A DNA stretch of 64,000 nt from Staphylococcus sp. IVB6181 (GCF_025561445.1 NZ_CP095096.1:1777822-1841821), one strand, 5' to 3'. Shown: positions 22,339-30,954, counted from the first letter of the stretch. Notes: generated by a model from the letters alone, not told the origin. Numbers and translations: made by a program.

Positions 22339-23853
22339 TTATGAGTCCTCCTTTTTAATTGGAAAATCTTGTTTAAACCATCTGAACAACGAAATAATCA
22401 ATAAAATATAAATCAAAACAATAGGTACAGAAACCACAACTGCTGAGGTTTGAATGACATCAAGCCCTCCTATCAACAGTAAGGAAATAGATAACAAGGC
22501 CATCAATACGCCCCAAACGATTGTGTGCCACATAGGCGGTTCTATACCGCCTCCGACTTTTTTAGATGCAGTCGAAGCCAAAATATAAGCAGCTGAATCT
22601 AATGACGTTGCGAGGAATATAAATCCTAATATAACGAAGAAAGGAATCACCAGCCAACTTACTGGCAATGTTTTTAATATTTCGATTACCGTTGCAGCAT
22701 CACCATTCTCTGCCATAGATTTTACAACGTCAAATTTTTCAGTGATTTGCAAATTAATAGTATATCCGCCAAACACTGCAAAATACAGCCAGCTTCCTAA
22801 CGTTCCCCATGCAAGTACATTTAAAATAAGGTTCTTTAATGTACGCCCTTTAGCAATCTTGGCAATGAACAATCCCATGAAAGGTGCAGTGGTCGCAAAC
22901 CAAGCAAAGTAGAACACTGTCCAAGATTGCGGGAATCCGCTTTGCTTAATCGCATCTGTATAAAAACTCATACGTAAAAAGTTGTTAGACATAATACCCA
23001 GGCTATCTGTAAAGTAAGTCAAAATGAATGATGTAGGTCCGACTATAATGACGAATATGGCTAATGCGAGAGCTAAATAAACGTTGAAGTTACTAAGATT
23101 TTTAATACCTTTATGAAGCCCAAGCGATGCACTCGTAATATAAATCGCTGACCAGATCACAATAATAATAATGTTCAATAAAGTAGATTGTTCTACTCCT
23201 AAAACTTCCCCGATACCTGCTGAAATCATCGGTACTCCTAAACCTAGGGATGTCCCAAGTCCTCCGACTAAACTCCAGATCACTAAAATATCAATGATTT
23301 TGCCAATGACACCGTCAGAATATTTTCCTAAGGCACCTTTAACAGATTGACTGACTTTTAGAGAAGGATTTTTCTTTATATAGAATGAGTATGCAATGAC
23401 TATCGTCGGCAATGCATAAATGCACCATGCAGAAATTCCCCAATGGAACATACCATAAGCTAATGACCATTCAGTAGATTCAGGTGATTTCGGTTTCAAA
23501 CCAAATGGCGGACCTTGGTAATAATACATAGGTTCTATCATTGACCAGAACATTATGCTAGTCCCCATACCAGCACAGAACAACATCGCACCAAAACTAA
23601 AATTGTTGAATTCCGGTTTAGAATCCCCGAGTTTTATTTTTCCATATCTGCTGAACACGATATAAAGCAGAATAATAAATAAACTGAAAACTAAAAACTC
23701 AAAGACCCAATCCATACGGTTGTTAATACCAGTTAAAATCTGATTTAAAACAACCTCTGCCGAATCTTTTGTAATAATCAAAGTCACAGTAATGATTAGC
23801 AAAACGACTAATGACGGCCAAAAAATAACATGATCTAATTTTGCTTTTTTCAT
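22339..23853 (-). CDS. BCCT-family transporter (betaine/carnitine/choline type)
   Basis: Secondary transporter of 504 residues with about 12 membrane segments. BCCT hallmarks are present: the aromatic box segment GMFHWGISAWCIYALP and the family motif in SWTVFYFAWFATTAPFMG, followed by IAKIAKGRTLKN. It lacks the long charged C-terminal osmosensing tail of BetP-type members, so it may serve nutrition rather than osmoprotection. ATG at 23851-23853 follows GGGGGAAG. It is first in a two-gene operon with the CocE/NonD hydrolase; substrate is not predictable from sequence alone. Confidence 0.88.
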   Translation of the reverse strand: MKKAKLDHVIFWPSLVVLLIITVTLIITKDSAEVVLNQILTGINNRMDWVFEFLVFSLFIILLYIVFSRYGKIKLGDSKPEFNNFSFGAMLFCAGMGTSIMFWSMIEPMYYYQGPPFGLKPKSPESTEWSLAYGMFHWGISAWCIYALPTIVIAYSFYIKKNPSLKVSQSVKGALGKYSDGVIGKIIDILVIWSLVGGLGTSLGLGVPMISAGIGEVLGVEQSTLLNIIIIVIWSAIYITSASLGLHKGIKNLSNFNVYLALALAIFVIIVGPTSFILTYFTDSLGIMSNNFLRMSFYTDAIKQSGFPQSWTVFYFAWFATTAPFMGLFIAKIAKGRTLKNLILNVLAWGTLGSWLYFAVFGGYTINLQITEKFDVVKSMAENGDAATVIEILKTLPVSWLVIPFFVILGFIFLATSLDSAAYILASTASKKVGGGIEPPMWHTIVWGVLMALLSISLLLIGGLDVIQTSAVVVSVPIVLIYILLIISLFRWFKQDFPIKKEDS

Positions 23854-23891
23854 ATATCAACTTCCCCCTTTGTTTGTAGATATACACCCTT

Positions 23892-23920
23892 AGCATATAG
23901 TGATGAGAATTTTATATCAA
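23892..23920 (-). promoter_or_regulatory. Probable promoter of the BCCT-esterase operon
   Basis: On the minus strand TTGATA (23915-23920) is 17 nt from TATGCT (23892-23897), about 40 bases before the BCCT start. No obvious operator was seen in the 23854-24045 gap. Confidence 0.5.
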
Positions 23921-24045
23921 CTTTTAATAAATAACAAATCATCATTGTTAGCACTTTTAAATTTATTCTCATATGTTTTTCTTTATATACAATCATTTCA
24001 AACTTCATGTATGTTGTTGCGATACAAGATGAGACATGATTAGAA

Positions 24046-24085
24046 ATAAAAAAGAAACATTCCACGTCTAACCATGGAATGTTTC
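24046..24085 (-). terminator. Terminator of the phn operon
   Basis: An 11-bp perfect stem (gaaacattcca 24054-24064, tggaatgtttc 24075-24085) with a 10-nt loop is followed on the minus strand by TTTTTTATTTC. It lies 36 nt past the phnX stop. Confidence 0.88.
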
Positions 24086-24121
24086 CTACTACTCTCTGGA
24101 TTATTTAAATTTCACCCTTAA

Positions 24122-24907
24122 CTATGCATTTAATGATTCGATTAATCCTGGTAATTCTTCAATACTGTAGATAACATGATCTGCGCCATTGGCTTCGAAT
24201 TTCTCTTTGACCGCTTTACCGATTTCAGTACGTTCATCTACTGATAGTTGTTGCCAGTCTGATTCGTTATAACCTGAAAGTGAACTGCCTTTGATGACAC
24301 CTACTGTGATTACGCCTGCGTTAACTCCTTCTTGTATATCAGAAACTGTATCGCCGACTTTAACGACATGTTGGACCTTTTTCAGTTCAAGTACTTCCAT
24401 ATTTTTAAATATCATATACGGATACGGTCTGCCATGATTGCCGACTAAGTCTGCAGTTGCTACAAAGTCTGGTTCATAGCCTTGCTGTGCTGCATTAGGT
24501 TTTACTACTTCCATCATTTCAGAGGTATAACCTGTAGTAGAACCGACTTTGATACCTTTTGCTTTTAACCAATGTGCTGTATCCACAGCGCCTTGTATCG
24601 GTGTAGTGAAATCTTCAAGTGTCTGCATCAACTGTGTTTCAAATTGATTATAAAGTTGATCAATGTCTTGTTCTTCTGGTGCTTTGCCATATTTTTCTTC
24701 CCATAATCCTTTAATACGCGGCATTTCTAACATTGCTTGAATATGATCGCGTTTCAACATTCCCATAGGTTCTCTTGCTTCTTCAATCGTTACATCAATC
24801 CCTGCATCTTTAAAGATATTAACGAAAACGTGTACCGGCGCAAAACAGCCGAAATCAATCATTGTACCTGCCCAATCGAAAATGACACCTTCTATTTTAT
24901 TAATCAT
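24122..24907 (-). CDS. phnX: Phosphonoacetaldehyde hydrolase (phosphonatase) PhnX
   Basis: Cleaves the C-P bond of phosphonoacetaldehyde to acetaldehyde and phosphate. It is a HAD-superfamily protein of 261 residues with nucleophile Asp11 in FDWAGTMIDFG, the Schiff-base Lys52 in EPMGMLKRDHI that sets phosphonatase apart from other HAD enzymes, and the acidic motif VGDTVSDIQEG. Its start lies inside phnW (8-nt overlap), so it is coupled to the transaminase that makes its substrate. Last gene of the operon, before a strong terminator. Confidence 0.95.
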   Translation of the reverse strand: MINKIEGVIFDWAGTMIDFGCFAPVHVFVNIFKDAGIDVTIEEAREPMGMLKRDHIQAMLEMPRIKGLWEEKYGKAPEEQDIDQLYNQFETQLMQTLEDFTTPIQGAVDTAHWLKAKGIKVGSTTGYTSEMMEVVKPNAAQQGYEPDFVATADLVGNHGRPYPYMIFKNMEVLELKKVQHVVKVGDTVSDIQEGVNAGVITVGVIKGSSLSGYNESDWQQLSVDERTEIGKAVKEKFEANGADHVIYSIEELPGLIESLNA

Positions 24908-26009
24908 GCTGCACTTCCTCCTCTAAAATATATTGACGGATATTACGAATTAATTTGCTTAAATCTTCCACGTCTAAATCTCCAATGTTGCCGATTCTGA
25001 ATGAAGGAATATCCATTAATTTTCCTGGATACAATACAAATCCTTCCGCTTTCATTTGATTATAAAAGTCTTCAAAATCAAACTCTGGATAAGGATATAA
25101 AAATGTTGTGATAATCGGCGATTGATATGCTTGTTTAATATACGGTGTGAAACCGATATCTGCTAAATGCTTTCTTAAATAGTCATTATTTTCTTGGTAG
25201 CGTTGATGTCTTGCTTCTATGCCGCCTTCTTCTTCCAGTTCAACTAATGCTTCTAAGAATGCCGCAACTACATGTGTCGGTGATGTATAGCGCCATTTGC
25301 CTTCATCTTTTTCCATTACTTGCCATTGGTCATATAAATCTAACACTAAACTATGCGCATTCCCTTTCGTTGTTTTTAATGTATCCTGTTTTGCGATAAC
25401 AAAACCAAATCCTGGAACACCTTGGATACATTTATTCGCACTGCTGATAATGTAGTCGATATCTAATGCTGCGACATCAATAGGCAAACCGCCGAAACTG
25501 CTCATTGCATCTATAATAATTTTCAGATCAAATGATTGTGCAATTTGTGTTAAAGGTTCAATAGGATTAAGCATTCCAGTTGTCGTTTCGCAGTGTACCA
25601 TCGCAATATGCGTAATGGTCTTATCTTCTTGTACCAGTGCTTTCACATCATCGAAATCAGGAACTTTGTCATACTCAAATCTTAATGCTGTCACACGCTT
25701 GCCGATACGTTCTGCCATTTCAATCATACGATTGCCGTAAGCACCGTTGCTGAGAATAAGGATATGATCCTCTTGGCTTAATGCTGTCTGTAAAACACTT
25801 TCGACGACAAAACTTCCGCTGCCTTGTTGTAAAACTGTCGTATATTCATCCGCATTTACACCTGATAAATCTAATAAGCGTTTGCGAATGTCTTGTGTAA
25901 CTGACTTATAATCGTTATCCCATGTACATCTATCCTCTAACATTTGTTCCTTTACTTTCTTTGTTGTTGTCAATGGTCCTGGTGTTAATAATTTATAATC
26001 ATGTGCCAT
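24900..26009 (-). CDS. phnW: 2-aminoethylphosphonate:pyruvate transaminase PhnW
   Basis: PLP enzyme moving the amino group of 2-AEP to pyruvate, giving phosphonoacetaldehyde and alanine. The 369-residue class V aminotransferase shows the N-terminal LLTPGPLTTTKKVKEQM, the PLP-contacting DAMSSFGG (residues 168-175) and the PLP lysine Lys193 in SSANKCIQGVPG. ATG at 26007-26009 follows AAGGGGG and lies 2 nt after the binding-protein gene. With PhnX it forms the complete two-step phosphonatase route that yields phosphate. Confidence 0.96.
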   Translation of the reverse strand: MAHDYKLLTPGPLTTTKKVKEQMLEDRCTWDNDYKSVTQDIRKRLLDLSGVNADEYTTVLQQGSGSFVVESVLQTALSQEDHILILSNGAYGNRMIEMAERIGKRVTALRFEYDKVPDFDDVKALVQEDKTITHIAMVHCETTTGMLNPIEPLTQIAQSFDLKIIIDAMSSFGGLPIDVAALDIDYIISSANKCIQGVPGFGFVIAKQDTLKTTKGNAHSLVLDLYDQWQVMEKDEGKWRYTSPTHVVAAFLEALVELEEEGGIEARHQRYQENNDYLRKHLADIGFTPYIKQAYQSPIITTFLYPYPEFDFEDFYNQMKAEGFVLYPGKLMDIPSFRIGNIGDLDVEDLSKLIRNIRQYILEEEVQHD

Positions 26010-26011
26010 GA

Positions 26012-27034
26012 TTATTTGCCCCCTTTTTGTTCTTTTTTAATATCCGCTTCTTTTTTAGCTTCATTAAAGATGGTTTGATGCTGATCTAATAAGTTCACAG
26101 TTAAAGGTGTCGGCCATGCTTTTGGATGACTCGGCTTCATCGCTTCATCTACTTTTTCACCTTTATAAAGCGGTACTGGATATTCTTTCAATAAATCTTT
26201 TCGTCCATACTTTTGAATTACTGCTACCATTTTTTGTGCTTTTTGCTGGCGTTCTCCGCCTTTTTTCACAACTGCTGCTGCTTCTGTCAAAGCAAAGTTG
26301 CCTTCAGTCGGATCAATATACTTAATCGGTTCTCCTTCTTTCTCGGCATCAATGGCTTGGTTTCTTAATCCTGCACCTACTGTTGCTTCTCCGGATTGTA
26401 CTTTTTTCAACGGCCCTGAACCTGAGCTTTCTAAATGCGGTCCGGCATTGATAATGAGCGGTTCAATAATGTGTTTGCCTTCTTTTTCTCCGTATTGATC
26501 AAGTACACCTTGCAACAAGAGCCAGCCTGTTGAAGAATCCATAATATTCGGGAAGGAAATTTCATTTTTATATTCCGGCTTCGTTAAATCTTTAATCGTA
26601 TGCGGCATCGGTAATCCTTTTTCTTTAAGTGCTTTCGTATTTACAAACAATGAACCCATATTGCCTAGGATAGGAGTCATATAGTCGGGATACTGTTTGA
26701 TTTCTTGCTGCTGAATAGAAGATGGCATTGCCGCAAACATATCATGTTCTTTTTGTGCACTTTCTAAATAGTAGCTTGCTTGTGTAATGATATCCGCTTC
26801 GATATTTTTGCCTTCTGCCATAATTTTCCCGCCTAATTCAGATGTCGACTGCGGCTGAATAATATATTCACCTTTATAGCCATGCGTATTTAATGCTTTC
26901 TCCATCGCAGCAATCGCTTCTTCATCGGCATTGGTTTGAATAATCACTTTATCTGAAGAAGAGCCTAAACCTACATATGAGAAATACAGCAGCACCAAAC
27001 ACAGCAAACTGACTAACACAATTTTAATTTTCAA
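26012..27034 (-). CDS. 2-AEP ABC transporter substrate-binding protein (PhnS-like)
   Basis: Predicted extracytoplasmic binding protein of 340 residues, of the Fe3+/polyamine/phosphonate class. The N-terminal hydrophobic segment (residues 4-24) has no lipobox, and the single Cys at 12 sits within the hydrophobic core, so it is either secreted or anchored by an uncleaved helix; this contrasts with the lipoprotein of the second ABC system at 39275. The start is TTG (27032-27034) after GGGAGGG and overlaps the permease stop by 4 nt (TTGA). The 2-AEP specificity is inferred from position between transport genes and phnWX. Confidence 0.85.
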   Translation of the reverse strand: MKIKIVLVSLLCLVLLYFSYVGLGSSSDKVIIQTNADEEAIAAMEKALNTHGYKGEYIIQPQSTSELGGKIMAEGKNIEADIITQASYYLESAQKEHDMFAAMPSSIQQQEIKQYPDYMTPILGNMGSLFVNTKALKEKGLPMPHTIKDLTKPEYKNEISFPNIMDSSTGWLLLQGVLDQYGEKEGKHIIEPLIINAGPHLESSGSGPLKKVQSGEATVGAGLRNQAIDAEKEGEPIKYIDPTEGNFALTEAAAVVKKGGERQQKAQKMVAVIQKYGRKDLLKEYPVPLYKGEKVDEAMKPSHPKAWPTPLTVNLLDQHQTIFNEAKKEADIKKEQKGGK

Positions 27035-28422
27035 CGCAATTCCCTCCCTTTGTCATAACGCAACCAAAGGTGACTGATTACGCGTACTATAATATTCGTC
27101 AGTAAGATTAAAATAGATAGAATGAAGATATCTGTGAACCTGTTAAAGTGCTGCAGCTGATTGATTTGCGTTGAAACAATCTGAGTTGATGTAGAAACTA
27201 AGAAGATAACTCCGCTGATGGTTACCATTGCATTAATAAAATAGTAATTAATCATTTCAACAATAGTAGTCTTCATATTCGGTAAAATCACTTTAAAGAC
27301 CGTTTCAAACCAGCTGTCTTTCAATAACATACTTGTCACATCCCAAGACTTATCCAGTTTTTCCATGGCACCTTTAGCCATTAAATAAGGCGTTGTGAAA
27401 TAATGCACCACGATACTGAGAATCACAATTAAGAAAGTGCCTTTTAACGAACTGTTTTGGAAAAAGAGCAAATATGCTAAACCTAAAATCATACCTGGCA
27501 CTGTATTCGTCAGCATAGCGATCAGATTAAGCCCTTTTCTTCCGGCTAATTGTGTACGTGTGCTGATAATCGCACTGAAGAAAGCGATAATCGTTCCAAA
27601 TACAGCTGTACAAACTGCAACAAAAACCGATTGCATATACACATGAACTAAGACTTCATCTTTCAGCAAATTAATAATATGTTTTAATGTAAATTGCATA
27701 TTGTAGGGATAATTAGTCGTGAAAGGTACGACAAACATCACCATAAATATCACTAAAATAAGCGTACTTAAAATAAAAGTCAGTGTTCCGATAATACTGT
27801 CATGCATAGGTTTTTTGTTCGGACTGTATTGTTGTGCAAAGCGATGTTCGACATTCCATCTTTCAATTACAGTCAAGAATATAAAGCCGAGCAATGCTGG
27901 AAGCAGCATAATCATCGCAATGACTGCACCTTGTGCAAATTTAGGAATCGAACCTAAGATAGTCTGATAGAGCAAGATAGAAATCACTGTGTCGTCCGCT
28001 CCGATTGAAGCAGGTATACCAAAATCTGTGAAACTTAAAATAAATGACAAGATAAAGGCATTGCCGATAGGAATGACTAACGGTCTTAACAATGTATGAT
28101 AAAATCTGCGCAGCCCATTATCATGCATGAGTTGAGAAACATAGAAAAAACGATGATCAATATAATTAAATGCATTATTGATGATAATAAAAGCTGCCGG
28201 CAACGTATAAATAATGTATCCGATAAGCATCCCCTTTTCACCATAGACAGTAAATAAAGGTTCGCCTAAAAATCGAGCAATAATACCTTCATTGCCGAAT
28301 AAATACATCAACAAGAAACCGTAAGTGATTGTCGGTACTAACATCGGCAGCATCACCATGCCATGCGTGTATTGTTTGAGCATACGCGGCAGCGCTGTGA
28401 CTTGAAGCGCATACGCAGTCAA
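27031..28422 (-). CDS. 2-AEP ABC transporter permease, C-terminal part (frame-split gene)
   Basis: 463 residues carrying most of a fused double permease of the FbpB/PhnUV class, with two EAA-type cytoplasmic loops: LMHDNGLRRFYHTLLRPLV in the first half and LLKDSWFETVFKVILPNMK in the second. About 11 membrane helices are seen. The frame begins at a TTG overlapping the stop of the upstream frame by 4 nt (TTGA) with no good ribosome binding site. The first helix needed for the fold is encoded in the other frame (28419-28655); restoring one T in the run at 28421-28424 would join them seamlessly (...VLAF + LTAYALQ...). It may be a disrupted gene, a programmed -1 frameshift, or a sequencing error. 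Confidence 0.75.
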   Translation of the reverse strand: MTAYALQVTALPRMLKQYTHGMVMLPMLVPTITYGFLLMYLFGNEGIIARFLGEPLFTVYGEKGMLIGYIIYTLPAAFIIINNAFNYIDHRFFYVSQLMHDNGLRRFYHTLLRPLVIPIGNAFILSFILSFTDFGIPASIGADDTVISILLYQTILGSIPKFAQGAVIAMIMLLPALLGFIFLTVIERWNVEHRFAQQYSPNKKPMHDSIIGTLTFILSTLILVIFMVMFVVPFTTNYPYNMQFTLKHIINLLKDEVLVHVYMQSVFVAVCTAVFGTIIAFFSAIISTRTQLAGRKGLNLIAMLTNTVPGMILGLAYLLFFQNSSLKGTFLIVILSIVVHYFTTPYLMAKGAMEKLDKSWDVTSMLLKDSWFETVFKVILPNMKTTIVEMINYYFINAMVTISGVIFLVSTSTQIVSTQINQLQHFNRFTDIFILSILILLTNIIVRVISHLWLRYDKGRELR

Positions 28423-28655
28423 AACGCTAATACCGCTGTAATAAATGCGGCGATGAAAGACAATTTCAAACTTCGAAACAATGCTTTCGTCACTTCAGGA
28501 TTCGTTAATACTTCTTTAAAATACACACCGCTTAACTGTCCGTTGTCTACTACTGAACGCCCCAGCAGCAACAGTATCGGCAAGATTAAAAAGATAATAA
28601 AGAATGCTAATAATAAAATTTGTATAATGCGCTGACTCCATAACTTATGCACCAT
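28419..28655 (-). CDS. 2-AEP ABC transporter permease, N-terminal part (frame-split gene)
   Basis: 78 residues from ATG 28653-28655 (an upstream TTG at 28667 is possible), with one strong membrane helix (IIQILLLAFFIIFLILPILL) and the start of the first permease domain, ending ...SFIAAFITAVLAF then TGA. The next frame continues as LTAYALQVTALP, which is the expected continuation of the same permease. It overlaps the ATPase gene by 11 nt. As an independent product it would have no known role; most likely it is the 5' end of one permease gene. Confidence 0.65.
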   Translation of the reverse strand: MVHKLWSQRIIQILLLAFFIIFLILPILLLLGRSVVDNGQLSGVYFKEVLTNPEVTKALFRSLKLSFIAAFITAVLAF

Positions 28656-29400
28656 GTTGTTCACCAAACAATTGATAAATATGATGACGCTTGATTTCCA
28701 ATTGGTTCAAAATAAATTGTCTTACAAACTTTGAATTCGGACGGTGAATAATATCTTCAGGTGTACCGAATTGTGCGATTTTCCCTTCTTGAATCACCAC
28801 AATTTTATCTGCCATTGTCAATGCTTCTTCAGGAGCATGTGTCACAATAATCGTTGTTAGATTTAATGATTTTGCTACTTTGATAATCATGTCTTTAATA
28901 CGTTCTTTAATCATGCCGTCCAGCGCACTTAAAGGTTCATCCATTAATAGTACTTTCGGTTCCATAACAATTGTGCGAGCAATCAAAACTCTTTGCTTTT
29001 GTCCGCCTGATAATTCGTGAATCTTTTTGTATAAATGCGGACGCAATTCTAGTAATTCGATTAAATCCGAAACTTCTTTCGTATTCGGGTCTTTCTTTAA
29101 ATTGTTCAAACCATACATAATATTGTCGCGTGCATTTAAATGCGGGAATAAACAATAGTCTTGAAAGACAATATTGAAACCTCTTTTTTGCATTGGTACA
29201 TGATGAATCGGCGAATGATTAAAATGAATTTCACCGCTTGTTACTTCCGTTAATCCTAAAATCATATTCAATAAAGTCGTTTTGCCGCAACCGCTTGGCC
29301 CTAATAACGCTACGATCTCTCCATTTTCAATATCCAAGTTAATGTCCTTTAATACTTCATTGTTGTCGTATTGCTTTGTTACATTTTTTAAACTGAGCAT
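28645..29400 (-). CDS. 2-AEP ABC transporter ATP-binding protein (PhnT-like)
   Basis: ABC ATPase of 251 residues: Walker A GPSGCGKTT, Q-loop VFQDYCLF, signature LSGGQKQR, Walker B VLLMDEPLSALD, switch His in IIVTHAPEEA. It has no TOBE domain, unlike the second ATPase of this region. The GTG at 29409 is inside the GGAGG site; the ATG at 29398-29400 is the start. It is first in the operon, directly below the hexamer repeats at 29445-29482, followed by permease, binding protein, phnW and phnX. Confidence 0.9.
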   Translation of the reverse strand: MLSLKNVTKQYDNNEVLKDINLDIENGEIVALLGPSGCGKTTLLNMILGLTEVTSGEIHFNHSPIHHVPMQKRGFNIVFQDYCLFPHLNARDNIMYGLNNLKKDPNTKEVSDLIELLELRPHLYKKIHELSGGQKQRVLIARTIVMEPKVLLMDEPLSALDGMIKERIKDMIIKVAKSLNLTTIIVTHAPEEALTMADKIVVIQEGKIAQFGTPEDIIHRPNSKFVRQFILNQLEIKRHHIYQLFGEQHGA

Positions 29401-29429
29401 AATAAGCACCTCCGCTTTGGTATACTCAA

Positions 29430-29482
29430 AGCATAAGAAATGATTATTAAGTCAGTGTTAAAAATGTTTAAGTCTTGATTAA
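29430..29482 (-). promoter_or_regulatory. Candidate Pho-box promoter of the phn operon
   Basis: On the minus strand, four TTAA-core hexamers run from upstream to downstream: TTAATC (29477-29482), TTAAAC (29466-29471), TTAACA (29456-29461), TTAATA (29445-29450), with starts 11, 10 and 11 nt apart. After a 9-nt gap comes TATGCT (29430-29435) as -10; there is no -35. This is the layout of PhoP-activated promoters in Bacillus (TTHAYA repeats from about -22 upstream). The same repeats read on the plus strand give TTAAGTC three times, so they might instead be the operator of the divergent DeoR-family regulator. Confidence 0.55.
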
Positions 29483-29509
29483 GTTATGACTATATTATTA
29501 CCAACTTTG

Positions 29510-29538
29510 TTTATTTCTAATCATTTCGGGGGTATGAT
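29510..29538 (+). promoter_or_regulatory. Possible promoter of the DeoR-family regulator
   Basis: TTTATT (29510-29515) and TATGAT (29533-29538) are 17 nt apart on the plus strand, about 30 nt before the regulator start. The -35 match is poor. Confidence 0.35.
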
Positions 29539-29569
29539 GTTACTAATAAGATATTGAGGTGAAACGAAG

Positions 29570-30322
29570 ATGCTTCCAACTGAAAGAAGAGCTGAAATTA
29601 TACAAAAACTAGAAAAAAACAACTTCCTGGAATTAAAGACCTTACATAAGGAACTTAATATTTCTATGGAAACTTTACGCAGAGATGTGCAACAGTTAGT
29701 CAAAGACGATTTAGTGCTTAAAGAATACGGCGGAATCAGAATCAATAAAGAACAAAATGGAGAATCTGCGATTGAACGCAGATTAGATCGTCATTTAGAT
29801 AAGAAGAAAAGTATTGCACAAAAAGCGTTGAAAGAGATTCAAGACGGAGATTGTATTTATTTAGACAGCGGATCGACCACTTTACAGATTGCTAAAGGAT
29901 TAGACAGAAAAAACAACCTTACTATAGTGACGAACTCTATTCCTGTTTTAATACAATGCATGGAGTATGGGCATAGCTTAATTTCTATCGGAGGCAAAAT
30001 CAGAGCGTCTGAACAATCGCTGACGCAATTCGACTTCCTATTCAATTTTGAACGATTGAATATTAATAAAGGATTCTTTTGCTGCAGCGGTGTATCTGCA
30101 CAAAACGGCGTTACTGATTACAGCTTAGAAGAAGTCGAAACCAGAATCCGTCTGATGCATATTTCGCAGCAATGTTACCTGACAGCAGACAGCAGTAAAA
30201 TCAATAAAGTCGTTACTGCTAAAATCAGCGATGCAAAAGATTTTAATTGGTTCATCACTGATGATGCAATTAATCATAAGGATAAACAAGCATTAGAAAC
30301 AGCAGGACTTAAAGTTTTGTAA
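29570..30322 (+). CDS. DeoR-family transcriptional regulator
   Basis: 250 residues: an N-terminal winged helix (MLPTERRAEIIQKLEKN; recognition region LNISMETLRRDVQQL at about 28-43), and a C-terminal sensor domain with the DeoR-type ligand loop LDSGSTTLQIAKGL (about 103-116) and TNSIPV. ATG follows GAGGTG. It is divergent from the phn operon, so it most likely controls it, sensing a phosphorylated metabolite or a phosphonate. In other bacteria 2-AEP clusters usually have GntR or LysR regulators, so a DeoR member here is unusual. The assignment to phn control rests on position only. Confidence 0.88.
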   Translation: MLPTERRAEIIQKLEKNNFLELKTLHKELNISMETLRRDVQQLVKDDLVLKEYGGIRINKEQNGESAIERRLDRHLDKKKSIAQKALKEIQDGDCIYLDSGSTTLQIAKGLDRKNNLTIVTNSIPVLIQCMEYGHSLISIGGKIRASEQSLTQFDFLFNFERLNINKGFFCCSGVSAQNGVTDYSLEEVETRIRLMHISQQCYLTADSSKINKVVTAKISDAKDFNWFITDDAINHKDKQALETAGLKVL

Positions 30323-30345
30323 TTAAAGAAATGAAACATAACAAA

Positions 30346-30409
30346 TAAAAACAGGATGTATTTGCAAAAAAGTCTAGTTGCCTCTTTCGCAAATACATCC
30401 TGTTTATTT
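30346..30409. terminator. Bidirectional terminator between convergent genes
   Basis: A 17-bp perfect stem (aaacaggatgtatttgc 30349-30365, gcaaatacatcctgttt 30389-30405) with A-rich and T-rich flanks lies between the DeoR-family gene (plus) and the GyrI-like gene (minus). Confidence 0.9.
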
Positions 30410-30418
30410 AAATACCTT

Positions 30419-30889
30419 CTATTCTTCTACAGGTACATATACTTTTGCTGCATAGTCATCTGCCATAGGATTGCCATGCGGATAAAATTCAATACCTGGT
30501 GCTTGTCTCATCTTGAAACCTAATTCATTTAAGTAGTGAGGATTATATACCTTTTCACATACACGCTGTATCGCCTCAGGAACCGGCCCTTTTGCATCTG
30601 CGACCACATATTTCCCTGCAGGCAGTGTATAGGGGTGCAGTCCTGCTTCTGATTTTTTATCTGATGTCACAGCAATCAAATAATTCATTCCGCTTTCTGT
30701 CGGAACAATCACACCTAAAAATCCATCCAATTTATGATTGCTGAGTGCTGCTAGTGTTTTGTCTTGTCCATTTTCATTAAATGCCTGCCATGCTTTCGGC
30801 AAACCTTGTTGTGCATCTTGCATTGTCGCAAATTTGCTTAAATAACCGATGACATTCATCTCTTCAAGTGTTTGAACTTCATATTCCAT
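30419..30889 (-). CDS. GyrI-like / AraC effector-binding-domain protein
   Basis: 156-residue stand-alone GyrI-like (SOUL-fold, drug-binding) domain. Visible elements are the N-terminal strand MEYEVQTLEEMNVIGY, a central YLIAVTSDKKSE, LPAGKYVVADAKGPVPEAIQRV and the terminal GIEFYPHGNP with acidic residues. Such proteins bind small cationic molecules; some are hydrolases, some transcription-factor sensor parts. The ATG at 30887-30889 follows AGGAG; an in-frame GTG nine bases upstream is part of that site and rejected. Single gene with no clear partner. Confidence 0.75.
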   Translation of the reverse strand: MEYEVQTLEEMNVIGYLSKFATMQDAQQGLPKAWQAFNENGQDKTLAALSNHKLDGFLGVIVPTESGMNYLIAVTSDKKSEAGLHPYTLPAGKYVVADAKGPVPEAIQRVCEKVYNPHYLNELGFKMRQAPGIEFYPHGNPMADDYAAKVYVPVEE

Positions 30890-30954
30890 ATTATTCACTC
30901 CTATGATTTTTCATAATTAACATTCATTACCCTATTTTGCTGTAAATCATAGAA

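Noticed and set aside
23850-24065. 71-residue minus-strand open frame before the BCCT gene
   Set aside because: It runs through the promoter region, has no proper ribosome binding site, and its sequence looks like translated non-coding DNA.
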